DNA of 64,000 nucleotides from Holacanthus passer (Eukaryota > Chordata > Actinopteri > Pomacanthidae). The DNA lies in contig JAFREQ010000012.1 of the NCBI GenBank assembly GCA_025331565.1, positions 11,274,501 to 11,338,500 on the forward strand. Direction: 5' to 3'. Position 1 is the stretch's first letter; every line of letters starts with the position of its first letter. This document shows, in pieces, positions 12,239-25,356 of the stretch. A program made the translations under genes and the position numbers. The notes under the pieces are model-generated. The model was not told the DNA's origin and ran no database searches. It saw nothing but the letters and a program-made list of their open reading frames with translations.

Positions 12239-15200
12239 ATGGCAAAGTGGTTCAGAGATTTCCCCATCAACCTGAAGAACGGGACCGAGAGGGTCCGCTC
12301 GGCCTCTGAATCTGGTCCACAAACCCGAACCAAACCCTCGTTTTCTCGTGACAGTCTGAAGGGAAACCAGCGCAAAGATGGGGGAGTCGGGGGTTTGTTG
12401 GCTGGGAGAAATAGGAAAAACTCGGCCACAGAACTGGGTCGAAACAACGCTGGTGGGACAGTGTGGGATAGTTTCACAACTGGAAAAGGTCGCAAGAGCT
12501 CCAAGGTGGAGACCTCGGATGAGAACCGCCAGGTGAGGACCTCCAGTTTGGCGCAAGCGTACATCAGCAGGATGATCAAGGTGGACAAACAGGACAAGAA
12601 CCCCAAACTCAACGGGATCAGCGAGCAGAAGCAGCCCGAGAATGAAAAGGGGAGGTCTGACATTAAAACAACGGTGAGTGACTTCAGATGGAACCACAGC
12701 TAATGCAAACCCCATGTGCCACTTTTTGATCTTCATGTTTCATCTGCTGTTTATTTAGAATCAAGCAAAAACCAAGCAGATGTTGCAGCATGCACATTAA
12801 AAGTCAATATACTCTACAATGCAAAAAAAACTAATTTCATTGTGAAGTGGAGGTCAGTGCTTTCCTTTGGGTTTTCCCTCTCCACCCCAGCTCTGAGCCC
12901 TGTATTCAGTTTCCATCGCTCTCAAAAGAAGACAATGTAGTGAAACTGCATTGTGTCAGATCAAACGGGCCAACACAATGAGATGACCTCTTTGCACAAC
13001 TATTTCTGCTTGTGCCTCCACTACTTGTCACTCAGTCATTGACACACACACACACACACACACCCACACCCACACACACACACTGTATCAGATCGCTCTC
13101 CCCCTGCCTGCTCTGTTGTCTCCAGGTAAACATGTGAATAGGTTTCTGATGGCTCTTTTCCCTCTCACAGCTGATTATCCTGGAGGACTATGCAGATCCC
13201 TTTGATGCAGAGAAAACCAAGGAGCAGAGGGAGGCCGAGAGAGCAGGAGTGAATGATGGGTACATGGAGCCCTACGATGCACAGGTCATCATCACAGGTG
13301 AGGCCAGGGTCATCATCCGTCTCACAGTGACAGCGAGATCATGGAAGGGCCAGTGTGGCATCTTGACGGCTCATATTTCAAAGCGATCTTTCTTTGATTC
13401 AGTGCAGCTCACCATATTGGAGGGTTTTTTCAGAGATTGACCTTGAAGTGATAATATGTTGTGAGCAAACCAATTCGGCAAGCTCTGATAATTGTACTAT
13501 AACAGCTGATTCTTATGAAAGCTGATTATTACAACACACCATTAAAATAGAATGAAGTAATGGCAGAATCACTGAATTTGGAAAATAGACAAGAGAAACA
13601 AATACATGGCAGAGAAAGTCAGTTCAAAGAGCAGCTTCACTTTGTCATGATGAGATTTGAGAGGCCTCATTGGTATCATCATACCATCATTTGTTTGAAA
13701 TAAGTGATTTGATTTTAGTTGCAGCTGCAACAGCTGACAACAAAACTACATTTATTTACCTCCTAGCCCTCTTTGCATATCATCTTTAATAAGCCATTTA
13801 AATTATATGCAATCCAACGAGTACTTTTTTCACATCTTAGCTAATTTTTCTGTGCTCACACTATGTCACATTCTTGCTAAAGGGCCGTTTAAAGGGACTT
13901 GGAGCCAAACTAGACCCTCAGTCTCTCTGCTGGTTTCCCACCCCGCTGGCGGTTGCCATAGGAGCAGTGTTGTGCAGGGACAATGGGTGCAGCTTCCTCT
14001 TCCAACTTCCTGTCTCCTGCCTCTGTTTCCTTTGCCCCATTCTCTTGATAGGAAGTTGGCCCCAGTGCCCCCCCCTCTACACACACACACATAGGCATAT
14101 ACACAAAATACTTTATGGTCCCTTACGTGTGAAGGGAATCGAAAGGCCCCCTCGCCCCTTCCTAAAACCTACAGGTCCCCCCCTTGGTCTCGCCCAATCA
14201 CTTCCCAGCAGCCAGGAAGTGGCCTGGTCAGCCAGCCAATCAGCGGCGGTGTTGACCTTTTCTTCCTGTAGCTCCATTGTTTGGTCACACAATAGTGCAG
14301 ACACACAGGCTACCTGTCAGACAGCAAAAAAACACAACAAGTGAAATTCCCCCAAAATGAACGACCTGTCATAACAAACACTATTTAGAGAGCAAATCAC
14401 AAAGGTATTAGCCTAAAAACTTTAGACCCTAAAAGTTTAAAACTGCTGAGGATAGCATGCTTAGTTTCTGTATTCCTGAAATCTGAAAATACACAAATCA
14501 AATGTGCATGTCACGGAGTTTGAGTTGATGGACAAACTGACTAACTCTTGTGTTGTGTATGTGTCAGTTTTGACATTTTCTTTTTTCTGTTGTTTCCTAT
14601 TCCGTCTAATATAGCTGACTGGGACGCATAAATTTACATCACTTGTCACTCACTCTGTGGATATTTGATATACAATATGAATATGACTGGAAAGCTTGCA
14701 AAAAAGTGTAGGTAAAAATGCAGTTAATTTTTTTATTTTAGAAACCATATTTTATACACACAGTCGCAAGTTTATTGGGTGCACCTCACAAAAGCAAACA
14801 GCTCTGCAACAAAATGATGTCTTCAAGTTTATTATGTTCCGTTTTAATCTATACTGTTTTAGAGAGATTAGACATAGTTAAAGAGTTGATTAAACTTTGT
14901 GATCATTTCGAGGGCTGGCTGGTGCTGTTTGATTGTGCTGTGCTACACTGTGAGGTATCCTCAATATTTTATTCACCACACTTATATCAGTAAGTGTAGA
15001 CAAAATATTAGTTCAGCAGTGCTACAAATTACAGCCTCCTAAATGATCATAATGTTAAATCAACATCTCTCTAAAGCAGGTTCAACCAATCCTTAACATT
15101 ATAACCTTAATGAAGGTAGACTTTAAAAAAAAAAAAATCTTGGATATAAAAGGGTTACACTAGCATTAGAGATTGCATTATTGATCCAATGGAGCTCAAT

Positions 15201-16291
15201 GCATGCTTATTTGACAAAATTAGTAAATTGTATCATGAATGTAGCTGAATACTATATGAAGATTAAGCAGCTATTTTGCCATATTATGTATTTAAAATTG
15301 TTTGAGGTAGGTTGGTGTGTGTGGTAACTCAAACGCCTAGAAAGCAGCTCCTCTACTAAACACAGGGATGCGACATCTTGCTGATGACTGCTTTGTCTAT
15401 TATACTGTATGTGTGAAAACACACACACAATGTTGTCCAAAAGCAGAGTCAAAAAATCTGCAATAGTGAATTTGAGCTCCCAAAGGACTCACAACACTGT
15501 CGCCTGCTTTGTTGAAACGTCTTCTTTATGACATTTTGAGGCCAAATCTGCTCTTTGTCAAATACATGATTACATAAAAAAAAAACACAAAAGCCTATTT
15601 GCCCTTAAAGCACTTCACTTTCCTAAAAACCCCCAATATATTTTAACAAGAGCAGATTGTAATGCTTCATCTATTGACAGATAAATTACATAACTGAAAA
15701 CCATCTCATTGCCGTTAACCAATCACATGACCACTGTGCTGCAGAGGTTCGTAGACGAGGCTCCAAAGATCTCCTGAAAGTGTGTGTTCTCCTGGACCGA
15801 GGCCAGAGAGAGCGGAAGGGAGAAGAGGGAAAGCCCACGCCCCCAAATATCTATGACACCCCGTATGAGGGCGGGCTGGAAGGCGACCGCGAGGGGGTGT
15901 GGATCCCTGTCACGCGGCCAGAGTCTGACGTCCGTCCCGCCGGAGAGTACGAGCTGCCCTGGGAGTGGAGAAAGGAGGACATTGTACGAGCGCTGTCAGG
16001 TAGAGAAAGGGAGAGAGGGATGATGGGAAGGGTGGGGGTTCAGGGTGTGGTGGAAGGATGCTGTGAGTTTTATTTGCACAGCAATGCCACAACAATTTTG
16101 TGTTTGCTTTAGAGAGGAAACAAAACAATCCTTCTGAATCAATTTCCAGAGATGTGTTTACTTAGCTCTGGCATTATGCTTTGATAGAATTTTATTATGA
16201 GAGGTTGATATTGTCTCTCCTGCTTCCTTTAGCTCAGTTCGAGGCGGTGGATTGTTCTCCCAGTAAAGAGAACGGTTCAACCTCTGGCCGC

Positions 16292-16323
<32 letters not shown>

Positions 16324-19073
16324 CACCCTGAGGCAGAAGAACTGGAACCATAAAACCCTTGTACCATCTTCTCCATCCTCCTCTTCTTCTCCCTCCTTCC
16401 CCTCCTCTCCTATTCTCAAACTCTCCCCTCTCACACCCCCATCTCCCTCTTTCCCCACGCTCAAACTCTCACCCCTCTCCCCTTCTTCTAGTCCCAACAA
16501 ACTTTCCCCTCCTTCTCCCACCTCCCCCAGTGCCCCATTGGATGGGGAGGCAGCCAAAGTGGACCCCAGCCTGCTCCTGGAGAAGCAGAGGTAAGGAGAG
16601 AGAAAACGTATTTATCTTAGGTCATCATCAGTAAAATGTGCAACATGACAGAATTTATTTCATCATGCAGACATCATGTTCAAAGAACCACTCAAAATAC
16701 TGCACATAGTCAAAAAGCAAATAGGTAAAACAGGTCCTCCAGTAATCCCACTTTACTCCCACAGTCCAAAAACCTGCAGGTCAGGTAAATGAGAAACTTT
16801 AAAAAATGTGTGGGACAGAATCTGAAGCGTCATTCATTTTCTTTTTATGCATTAGTCTTTTGATAGACTTGTGATCTACCTCTCTCTTATTGCACACTCA
16901 ACCTTGAACAGGATTAGTGGTTGGAAGGAATTTAAAAATAAAATAAAAATCTGTCTCTGTCAGAGACTCTGGAAGGAGAGCGCCCTCCTCAGTGTTGGCT
17001 GGAAATCAATCTCCCTTAGTAAAAGTTGTAAAGCAATCAAGAAGATTTCCTTAAACATCTGATCAAGTGACTCACAATGTCAAACACTGCAGAGGCTGCC
17101 AGCGTCCGGGGCCAAAATCTCACATATATTCTACACTTGGCACTTTTTAAGTGAAATTTGGCATTCATCACTGAGAGCAGAAGCCAGCAGCAGCACTTGA
17201 GGACACCATCGTGATATGGTGCTGAATATAAACGCTGGAGGTGAGGCTTGGATAGACAGGAGAGATTCATGCATGGCCTTTCTTCTCGGATGGAACATGT
17301 GGAGAACATGCTCAGAGCACGTTAGCATTTGTTCCTCTCATGTTGTGGCTAAATGTCAGACTTTGCCTTTAAGCATCAAGGCCACATACAGCCTGTTTAT
17401 ATATGGCTCTAACCTGTGGCCACTGTCACCACCACCTTGCGTCCTAACAGGCCTCCCTCCATGCTCTGCACAGCCACATACATTATGTTTGTCCGTTTTA
17501 TTTATCTCTTTGCCCTCCCATGTTCACCTTTGACATCAGAAGCTCATTCAGTCTGCAACATATATCTGTCTGTCTGATTTATGGCGAAGGTAAATCTTCC
17601 TCAGTGTCTGTGCGTTTCGCTCCTCCTGTCAGTCACTTCCTGTTTCTCTCCCTCACACCATCATCACCTATCATTAACTTGACATCTGACTTATCTCCAT
17701 ATGTCACTGTGCTATATGTCAGTGATCTGTTGTCTCTCTCTCTGCCTCTCCCCCCTCCCCCCCTCTCCCTCCCTCCCTCGCCTCTCCAAGCTGGTACCAT
17801 GGCAGTGTGAGTCGGCAGCAGGCTGAGGCTCAGCTGCAGCGCTGCAGGGAAGCCAGCTTCCTGGTGAGAGACAGCGAATCAGGGACCAGCAAGTACTCCA
17901 TCGCTCTGAAGTGAGTGCGTGGATGTGTGTATTCCTATTGTTGAACACGGCACATGCACACTTTGTAATGCAACACGTACACATTTATTTATAGTGCTGC
18001 TTTCATCCACTTTTGTTTTGCTGCATCACAATCTCAGTTTTTCTTCAGTGTGACAGTGGGAAACGTGCTTGAAAATCAAATATGCTTTTCTGATTTTAAT
18101 ATTTTCTTATATAATGTCACATGTCAATAGTGATTGAGTCTGTGTTTGTCTGTTTTTAAGGAATTATTAAGGAGCCACAATAATTGGCATTGTAGGGGAA
18201 ACCAGGGAAAAGATATGGAGCGACACTAAATTGAATGAATATGATTTATGTTGGGAAAATAAGAGTTTGCTGATGCTATTATGCTGACATGTATCTCACT
18301 AAAATTCAACTTGATCCTTCTTTGGTTGTTTAGTTTCTCCCCCTGTCATTGTTAATGATTGATAAAAACTTTGCGATGGGTGGGGGGGCACAAACTTTTT
18401 TCAGCTTCTGAAAGGGAGCATGCCAGAAAAAGTTTGAGAACCACTGCCCCAAGGCGTTAATGCATGATAATGAGCATGATAATGTGTGTCATCTGTAGAG
18501 TAGACACTACCCATAAGCGTGCCAGGAACAGGTTCTCTGGGATAAAAGCTGAAATCCTGTGGTGCAATTGTGTCTGTGTGTGCGTGCGCGCGTGTGTGCA
18601 TGCGCCTGAGTGCACATTTGTTGTACGCTGCTCATTCACTTGAGAGTCCACATCATTAACCCCATTTACACATCCACTGAACTCGGAAAATGCACAGCCT
18701 CATTCGGGGAGATAAGAGAGAACGTTTTTTTATTCTTTAGTCACGACATTTATATAATGTTTCATTTCTTCAGCATCTTATAACACTGAACTTTAACTAT
18801 GTCTCTGTGTGTGTCTAACCTGTCTCATCTGACAATACATCTTTATTTTGTGTGTCTTTCGTTCTGTCTTGCTCCATTAGGACCAGTCAGAGTTGTGTGC
18901 ACATCATTGTGGCCCAGACGAAGAGCGTTAAGGGCCTGGGCTTCACCCTGGATCAGAGTAGCTGTGTCTTCTCCAGTATCCCTGAGCTGGTCCACCACTA
19001 CTGTACACACAGACTGCCTTTCACTGGAGCCGAGCACATGACCCTGCAGCATCCTGTGCCCAGGCCACACTGA
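12239..19073 (+). CDS. she: SH2 domain-containing adapter protein E (complete)
   Basis: SHE is a small cytoplasmic adaptor of the SHB/SHD/SHE/SHF family that docks on phosphotyrosine proteins. Exons: 12239-12673, 13171-13297, 15745-15999, 16233-16590, 17791-17910, 18881-19073; all joins are GT/AG and in frame. The product is about 495 aa, the size I recall for human SHE. The N terminus MAKWFRDFPINLK, the tyrosine modules LEDYADPFDA, DGYMEPYDAQ and NIYDTPYEGG (candidate phosphorylation sites), and YELPWEWRKEDIVRALS are family hallmarks. The C-terminal SH2 domain runs from WYHGSVSR through FLVRDSESG (FLVR arginine present) to PFTGAEHMTL. Exon 4 adds about ten glutamines and a long Ser/Pro insert. 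The start at 12239 has a strong context (GCAGCCATGG) and matches the family; an in-frame ATG at 12194 would add 15 residues without family support. Confidence 0.95.
13042..13083. repeat. (CA)n microsatellite
   Basis: Near-continuous CA repeat with two CACCCA interruptions in she intron 1. Confidence 0.9.
16292..16321 (+). repeat. coding CAG/CAA repeat, polyglutamine in she
   Basis: The in-frame run CAG CAA CAA (CAG)6 CAA encodes ten glutamines in she exon 4. It is followed by a TCC/CTC-rich stretch encoding Ser/Pro repeats with two LKLSPL units. Confidence 0.9.
18365..18446. repeat. possible hAT-type element end
   Basis: The phrase AAAAAGTTTGAGAACCACTG, preceded by GGGGGGCACAAAC, resembles the termini of widespread vertebrate DNA-transposon relics. 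Only one end is visible, inside she intron 5. Confidence 0.3.
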
Positions 19074-20026
19074 ACATGCAGGACAAACAAACGCACTGGG
19101 ACATGAAGACGCATGCGCACAAACATGTATTACACATTTATGCACAAATGCACACAGACACACACATTAACACATTAATACATGTGTGTACACACATACT
19201 CAAAGATATGCTGCTTTGGATTTGTCCTGTGCACTATCTTGATAAGTTGTATTTCTTCCATGCGCTACCTAGTGGTCAAAGTCATGCATTACAGTAATCG
19301 TTGATCACATTGTTATAGTGCTAATTGTTCCAAAATGAAAATACACAAAACACACAAGCCCCACTGAATGTACTCATAGATACAGGAAAACATCCCTTCT
19401 TCCACAGCTGGTGTATCTGCCCCATTGTCTTGCCCATTGACCCTACAGATCATACTCAATCCCCTGCAAATTGATTTCTGTAATACCTGAAACAATCCAC
19501 ATGAAGCACTGCACTTACTATAACCAAACGGATATTTGAAGCCAGTGGAGAGGTTTATAAACACCTCATGGGATGCCTTACACAGAGGTGCTGACATCAT
19601 CAATTATCAGCATGCCATCTAGTTAGGCGTGGTCAGTGAGATCAATACACCTGATTGGACTATATTCATTCATCCATCTGACATGTCAATCAGCCTATTG
19701 ATGTATCCTGAAAATCAGGCTCATTTGCCAACCACTCTGTCGGTCAAGAGAAAGAGCTTCATTGATTAGATGATTAGTACTAGTGTAGTGGGAGGGGTCG
19801 TATAACATTACAGTGCCCTGTCAGCAAAATTGTTTGAGTGCTTGTAAGTGTATCACGTGACTTCCCTGTATTCTAAATCTGTGGTTATCCTACTTTATTG
19901 AGAATGAAGTGACATATGTACCTATGCATAAGTGATGTATGTATGAAATGATTGTTGTCAGATGTTTTTACACCAACTGCACAATGATGTGGTCTGTATA
20001 TTATTGTTGTAATATTCAGCAAATGA

Positions 20027-20032
20027 AATAAA
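20027..20032 (+). terminator. she: she polyadenylation signal
   Basis: AATAAA about 950 bases after the she stop codon, the first canonical hexamer on the plus strand after the gene. It implies a 3' UTR of about 0.97 kb. Confidence 0.65.
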
Positions 20033-20581
20033 ATTCACATTAACTGTAGACAAACAGTGTTATTATTAGACATACCAGCAGCAAAAAGTCAAAGCAGTGT
20101 TCAGGGGAAAAAAAGGCAGTGAAACAGAGATGAGAAGCTAACCAAGTGAATCTATGTGCATTTCTCTTGGAGCTGTAAAACCGTTGACCTGAGTGTGAAA
20201 TCAATTACAGTCACACACACAGACACATGCAGCCTCACGCATGCACATGCACTCACCTATTTGCAGTCAACAAATACAGACAAACATGAGCACACATATA
20301 AGTCGTGCACACACAAATTGCATGTGCTCACACAAACCGGAAAGGTGATGCGCTTGAATCCTTGCCAACACACACATGAACACAGAATGCAGAGAAGCTT
20401 TATCCTCACAGTCACGCATGTGTTTGCGGTAAGATATGTCTTACCAGTAAACACCAGTGTATTGGTTTGAATGAGTATCTCTTGGTGTGTGTGTGTGTGC
20501 GTGAGGGTGCGTGCAAGCGAGAGTGTGCACCCATGTGTGCATTTATGCGTGTGTGCATGCAGCCCTGCTATGAGTATGTGT

Positions 20582-20617
<36 letters not shown>

Positions 20618-21544
20618 TTTTCTGTTCAGGGATTACCAGGTTGCCATGGTGATTAGTTAGAGTGAGGTAGGGCCATCTCTGCGGGGAATGAGGAGAGGGA
20701 GGAGAGAAAGAGGGAGGAGAGACAGGCTGCAATATAAAAAGAGCTATGAATAACTGTGGCCATAGTGCCATAGTAGCAATGCAGCTCCCCCACAGAAGCT
20801 CGGTTTGTGAATGGAGACCATGTAATGTCAGAGCAGAGCCAGAAATTAGTAAAAAAAGTGACTCACTCCCCTTGTTGTCTTGCTCTTATCGATCGTACGA
20901 CACCTCCTCAAAGGGTCAAAGGGCAGAACAAACTCGAGCCTTCGCGCAAAGACTCTTCAGCAAGGCAGATGCTTACGTCTGCGTGGGCTTGAACCCAGGC
21001 TTTCCGGTTCTGATGAGCCATCCCTAATCTTGGCTATCCAGCGTGTCACAAATGGCAATGTTACACAACAGCAGACACCACTAACTCTCACCCCTGCCTC
21101 CATCCGTGTGATCTGTTGTGGTTAGTCTTCTATGTTCTTTTAATTAAATCACAAAGTAGGTCAAAACAAACAAAAAGCCCGAGGTGCTGGACACATGATT
21201 CTTACAAAGCTTGTCAGTCTGGTTTTTTTGGGGAACGTTCGGTAACCATCCGGCCTGCAATCTTAAATGCTAAATGCTAAAGTTTTCTTGGTTACATATC
21301 ATCGCTGTCCAGGGAAGACCATGCATTTATTTTCTCAGATAATATGAAGTATGTGTGTTCATTTAAGGGCCGAGTAAAGGATCCTGCTTCTTCGGATAAA
21401 TAAAACATTCAAAAACCCTTTGGAGGAGCTGAAAACTGCACTGTCACATAGCTGAGAATGTTTTTCATAGCTCCACACATTTTGGAGATATGTGGTTTTC
21501 ACAGGACGGCGATGATATGCATAATTTCTATCACTCGCACTCTG

Positions 21545-21960
21545 GGTATGAGCTTTAAATGTATCAGTGGTGGAAGAAGTATTCACCGAAATATATTTAC
21601 TGAAATGTATAACATACAAACAAAAGTATTGCTTTTAAAGAAGAATTACAGAAGGATTTTCAGCAAAATATCAATAATTAAGGAACTTATGCAGTAAAAA
21701 GACAGTGTTTTGTTATTTGATCATACATTGCATTAATTCATTCTTATTACTGTTTCTGCATTTTGATGTTGCATCTAGTTGAGGCAGAAGTAGTTTTAAC
21801 TTGTATTTTATTAGATGATCATATGTTTGACATGTAAAATCTTAGTCTACAAAGTTAAAGCTCTCTAAACAATATTGCAATACAAAAACATGCAGCCTCT
21901 GAAATGTATGGAAGTATAAAGTATCATTAAGTGCAAATACTTGAAATGTGCATCAGTAAT
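21545..21960. repeat. teleost 'GTGGTGGAAGAAGTATTCA' repeat copy
   Basis: Begins with AGTGGTGGAAGAAGTATTCA and continues with AAAAGTATTGC and GTGCAAATACTTGAAATGTG-type phrases of a stepwise A/T-rich fish repeat. Related copies are at about 34020-34330 and 51113-51690. Confidence 0.5.
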
Positions 21961-22125
21961 CATTTCTTATACTACTATAGTATATACTATTAATCAGTCT
22001 GTGAGTCATACATCAGATTTGTTTGTTGTTGTGTCCAGATATGACAGAACCACAGGAATTAATTGCAGCCACCAGAAAACAGAATGACAGCCGAAGAGGA
22101 AGTGACAGAGGGAAGAAGAGAGAGA

Positions 22126-22133
22126 CGGAGAGT

Positions 22134-22176
<43 letters not shown>

Positions 22177-22186
22177 GGAGAGCGTG
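22126..22186. repeat. (GA)n tract
   Basis: Two long GAGA runs interrupted by GGGAGAGT, in the interval upstream of chrnb2. Confidence 0.9.
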
Positions 22187-23798
22187 AGGGGGTGTTAGGG
22201 GAAGACAAGCACTTGTGGGGGTCCCAGCTTTTAAATAATTCAGAGAGAGACTCACAGCACTCAGTGCAGAGGAGGAGCACTGTCAGGTCAGCTCATTCAC
22301 TGCAGAGGAGAGGTAGAAAGGACTGTACAGAGAGAGGGAGAGAGGAAGAGTGTATCAAGATAGCACGAGAGAGAGGAAGACATTACAGTGGAAGAGTTGG
22401 CCCGTGTGCGCATGCATATGTGCATTTGTGTGTGTGTATGCATTGTGTGCATTTATGCATGAGTGTGTGTGCTGTGTGCCAGCTGCACGTGTGCTCTCTT
22501 TTGTGTGTGTGTGTGTGTGTGTGTGTCAGTGATGAAAATAGACAAAATGAAGGAGAAACAGGTCGTTTCCTCCTGGAGCTTTCTGGTTTCTCTTAGTCAC
22601 CACGGCAACCGCCTCCTCCCTCCATCCCGCACTCCTGTTTACTTAGTTTACTCCATCCATCCCTCCCTGCCTCCCACGCTCTTTTGACTCCCCTCCTCTC
22701 CCCCACCCTCGCATTTTGAGCCCTGCATTTGCTGCATTACCTCCACCCCTCATTCTCCAAATTGCCAAATCAGTTGTTCCACTTCTCTCACCATCATCAA
22801 CTCTCAGCATGACCTGCAGCAAACATGTTGCAGGATGAGCTGCAAGCTTCTATATGTTCATCCCACCTGGCTACACTTCCTTAACTCCCTCCCCATACCT
22901 GCCTGTTCTTCTCTTCCCTCCCCATCCAGCTTCAGCTTGTTTGACTTTGTGGATGGGGATTAGAGGTTACTTCAGTGACCTGGAGGAGAAGAAACGTTTA
23001 ATGAAAGATAAGTGGCAAAAAAAATAGAAAGAAGAAGAGATCACATAGAAGAAGGCAAGACTTTCCCCCTTCAGCTTTTAGAGGGCGAAGATTATTCACA
23101 GAATAATGACTACATTAGGCTGAGGCAGTCCTGGAAAGAGAGGTTGTGTGAGGTTATTTTAATGGAGATGTGAGGCGTGCCTCACATATATACATAGATA
23201 TATTTTAAATTATACACATCCAGATCATGATTGATTATGTTTTTAATTTCTCATTAAATGAAATCGGGGGGGAAACAAGACCTTGGAGTATCTGTTATCA
23301 CATTTCTAGCTCGTATTTCCTTGTGGCTGCTTAATGAAAAATAAATTCCAGAAGACATGAAACACCACAGCTCCTCTGGCCTGAGGCTGATATTAAAGAT
23401 AAAGCAGGCAGAGATGAGAGATGTCATCAAGTTTGACAAGGTCGCCATAAAGTCACTATTAGCACCACAAACAAGGCTGTACGTGCCTCACGCTGCTCAA
23501 TATTACATGTTGATGTGTGACTTTGTGCAGGGAAGACATTGGCATCGCTGCTGTGGAGCCTCTGAGGTATATATGCCACATCCCTAGCTCCCTCCCTCCC
23601 CTCCTCCTCCCCCCACCCTCTGTGCTCCCCCCCCCACACACACACACACACTCCCTCCCTCCGCCTCTCCAGCGCGACGCATCGCTGCTCGGCACGGACA
23701 TCCAACGCCGCACGACCCAGCGCGCAGCTCACCTGGCCCCGCAGAGCTGTCCACATCTCACCCCCCCTCCCTCCTCCTCCTCCTCTGTTTTATTTTCT

Positions 23799-23830
<32 letters not shown>

Positions 23831-23845
23831 CCTGACGGAGAGCCC

Positions 23846-23853
23846 TGACGTCA
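23846..23853. promoter_or_regulatory. perfect CRE palindrome TGACGTCA upstream of chrnb2
   Basis: TGACGTCA is the full consensus for CREB/ATF binding. It lies 125 bases before the chrnb2 start codon, in a GC-rich interval beside a (GAA)n run, and three bases before a short upstream ATG. It may be core-promoter proximal or in the 5' UTR; the transcription start is not known. Confidence 0.55.
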
Positions 23854-23855
23854 GC

Positions 23856-23873
23856 ATGCCAGGTGGAGACTGA
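23856..23873 (+). other. five-codon uORF ahead of chrnb2
   Basis: ATG CCA GGT GGA GAC TGA ends 104 bases before the chrnb2 ATG. If the transcript starts upstream of it, this uORF could reduce initiation at the main start. Its ATG context (CAGCATGC) is moderate. Confidence 0.4.
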
Positions 23874-23977
23874 AAGGCAGGTGGGGGTCGGGAGGAGGAG
23901 GTGGGACACTGCGGGGTGGCCTCTCCATCGCGGCGAACACCTTTCGTAGCTCGGAGCGCGCGACGACGCACCGGAGG

Positions 23978-24753
23978 ATGAGGGACGGGGGGCCGAGGCT
24001 GCTGCAGCCGCCGCGGCCGCTGCTGCTGCTGCTGGCTCTGCTCGCCATCGCGGGAGGTGAGTAACTCCGTCCGATGGCTCCGTCGACGCGCTTTGCTGGG
24101 TGCATCGTCACCTTTATAGGGCCATAAGCACAGCCCGTGCATCCAGGGAGGAGGAGGTAGGAGGAGGAGGAGGGGTGGGGGTGTAGAGGGGTTTCTCCAA
24201 AGTGGGGAAACAAAAGGAGCGGTCGGATGCTGAGGAGAGGGAAAAGGGACTCTTTCACTGCTGTATCACCATCTTATTCATAACAGCGACGGGATGATGT
24301 GGTGGAGGAAACGGTGCCCACTCCACGCACTGCATGCACACAATGGAGAAACACTAATGCGATGGATGACATGGTGTTTGCATCATGCATTTAAATAGAA
24401 ATGCTTGAATTTAGAGGCCTCACTTTGTAAAGTGACACCATGTGGTGTTGCATCAGTGATATTATTGCATGCATTCATTGTGGTGTCTGTTTGGGGCTAA
24501 ATAAGACTTTTGTATTTTAAAGCCTTTAAGTGTAGCACACGTTGTTTTTGCTGCTAATTGGCTGAACGTTAATTAGTGGCGTGACGTAACACACAGCAGC
24601 TGTAAAAGTCTGTCAAAGAGCTTGTAATCTGTAAAACATTAACCCACGTTAAAAAAAAAGTCTGAGCAACTGTGCCATCCCTTTCTCTCTTAATATATAT
24701 GAGAGAGAGAGGGAGAGAGAGATGGGGAGAAATTATGTTATTTATCAACCCCC

Positions 24754-24796
<43 letters not shown>

Positions 24797-25319
24797 ACAC
24801 TGAGGTCTTGCATTGAGTGGGCAGGTTAATGAGAGGCACGTTGAGCTAAAACAACTTCTACATCCTGTCATCAGAGGACAAATGATGTGTCATCTAGCAG
24901 TAGGGGGAAAAGCCTTCTGCCTCTGTTTAACAGCACAGACTGATAAATGATCTCTTTGTGTCTGTGGAGGACATGCGTTGAGCAGAGGAGTCTTATTTAC
25001 GACACCAACGCTGCAATGCATTCAGAGTAAATGAGGTATGTGTTAAGTGTGAGGCTATTAGGGTGTTTGGACGTATTTTACCTCTGTAAGTTTGCTCTAA
25101 TTTGGTGTTAATTTCTGCTCAGCCAGGGTTTGCCCCAAGCAGAGCGTAAAACACAACACATCAGTTGATTAGTTGAATTACTGCTGCCTTAATATTTGCA
25201 GCCAATCCATAGTAGTGACGGGGCAGAGGCCAGCTCAGAGCCTCCAAGCAAAAAAGACTGTTTGTCACTGGCTGTGTGAGCAGCACACGCAGAACCACAC
25301 ACCCCAACACACCTCCGTC

Positions 25320-25356
<37 letters not shown>

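Larger units (their letters stand above)
20050..23560. other. she-chrnb2 intergenic interval, no gene seen
   Basis: The interval contains scattered CA/GT runs (notably 20583-20613), a teleost repeat (about 21545-21960), a GA tract (22126-22186) and pyrimidine-rich sequence. No exon with domain similarity was recognised. The human interval between SHE and CHRNB2 holds TDRD10 and UBE2Q1; no trace of either was noticed here. Confidence 0.5.

Noticed and set aside
12163..12736. Two long minus-strand frames (166 and 175 codons)
   Set aside because: They overlap she exon 1 in antisense; the plus-strand frame matches the SHE family, and the antisense products have no family features.
19264..19278. 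Additional CTCF-like motif (minus-strand CCACTAGGTAGC)
   Set aside because: One mismatch at a strongly constrained G; kept out of the feature list.
23742..23765. RE1/NRSF silencer site ahead of chrnb2
   Set aside because: Only a right half-site (GGACAGCTC, minus strand) is visible; the left half CAGCACC is missing, so it is too weak to annotate.
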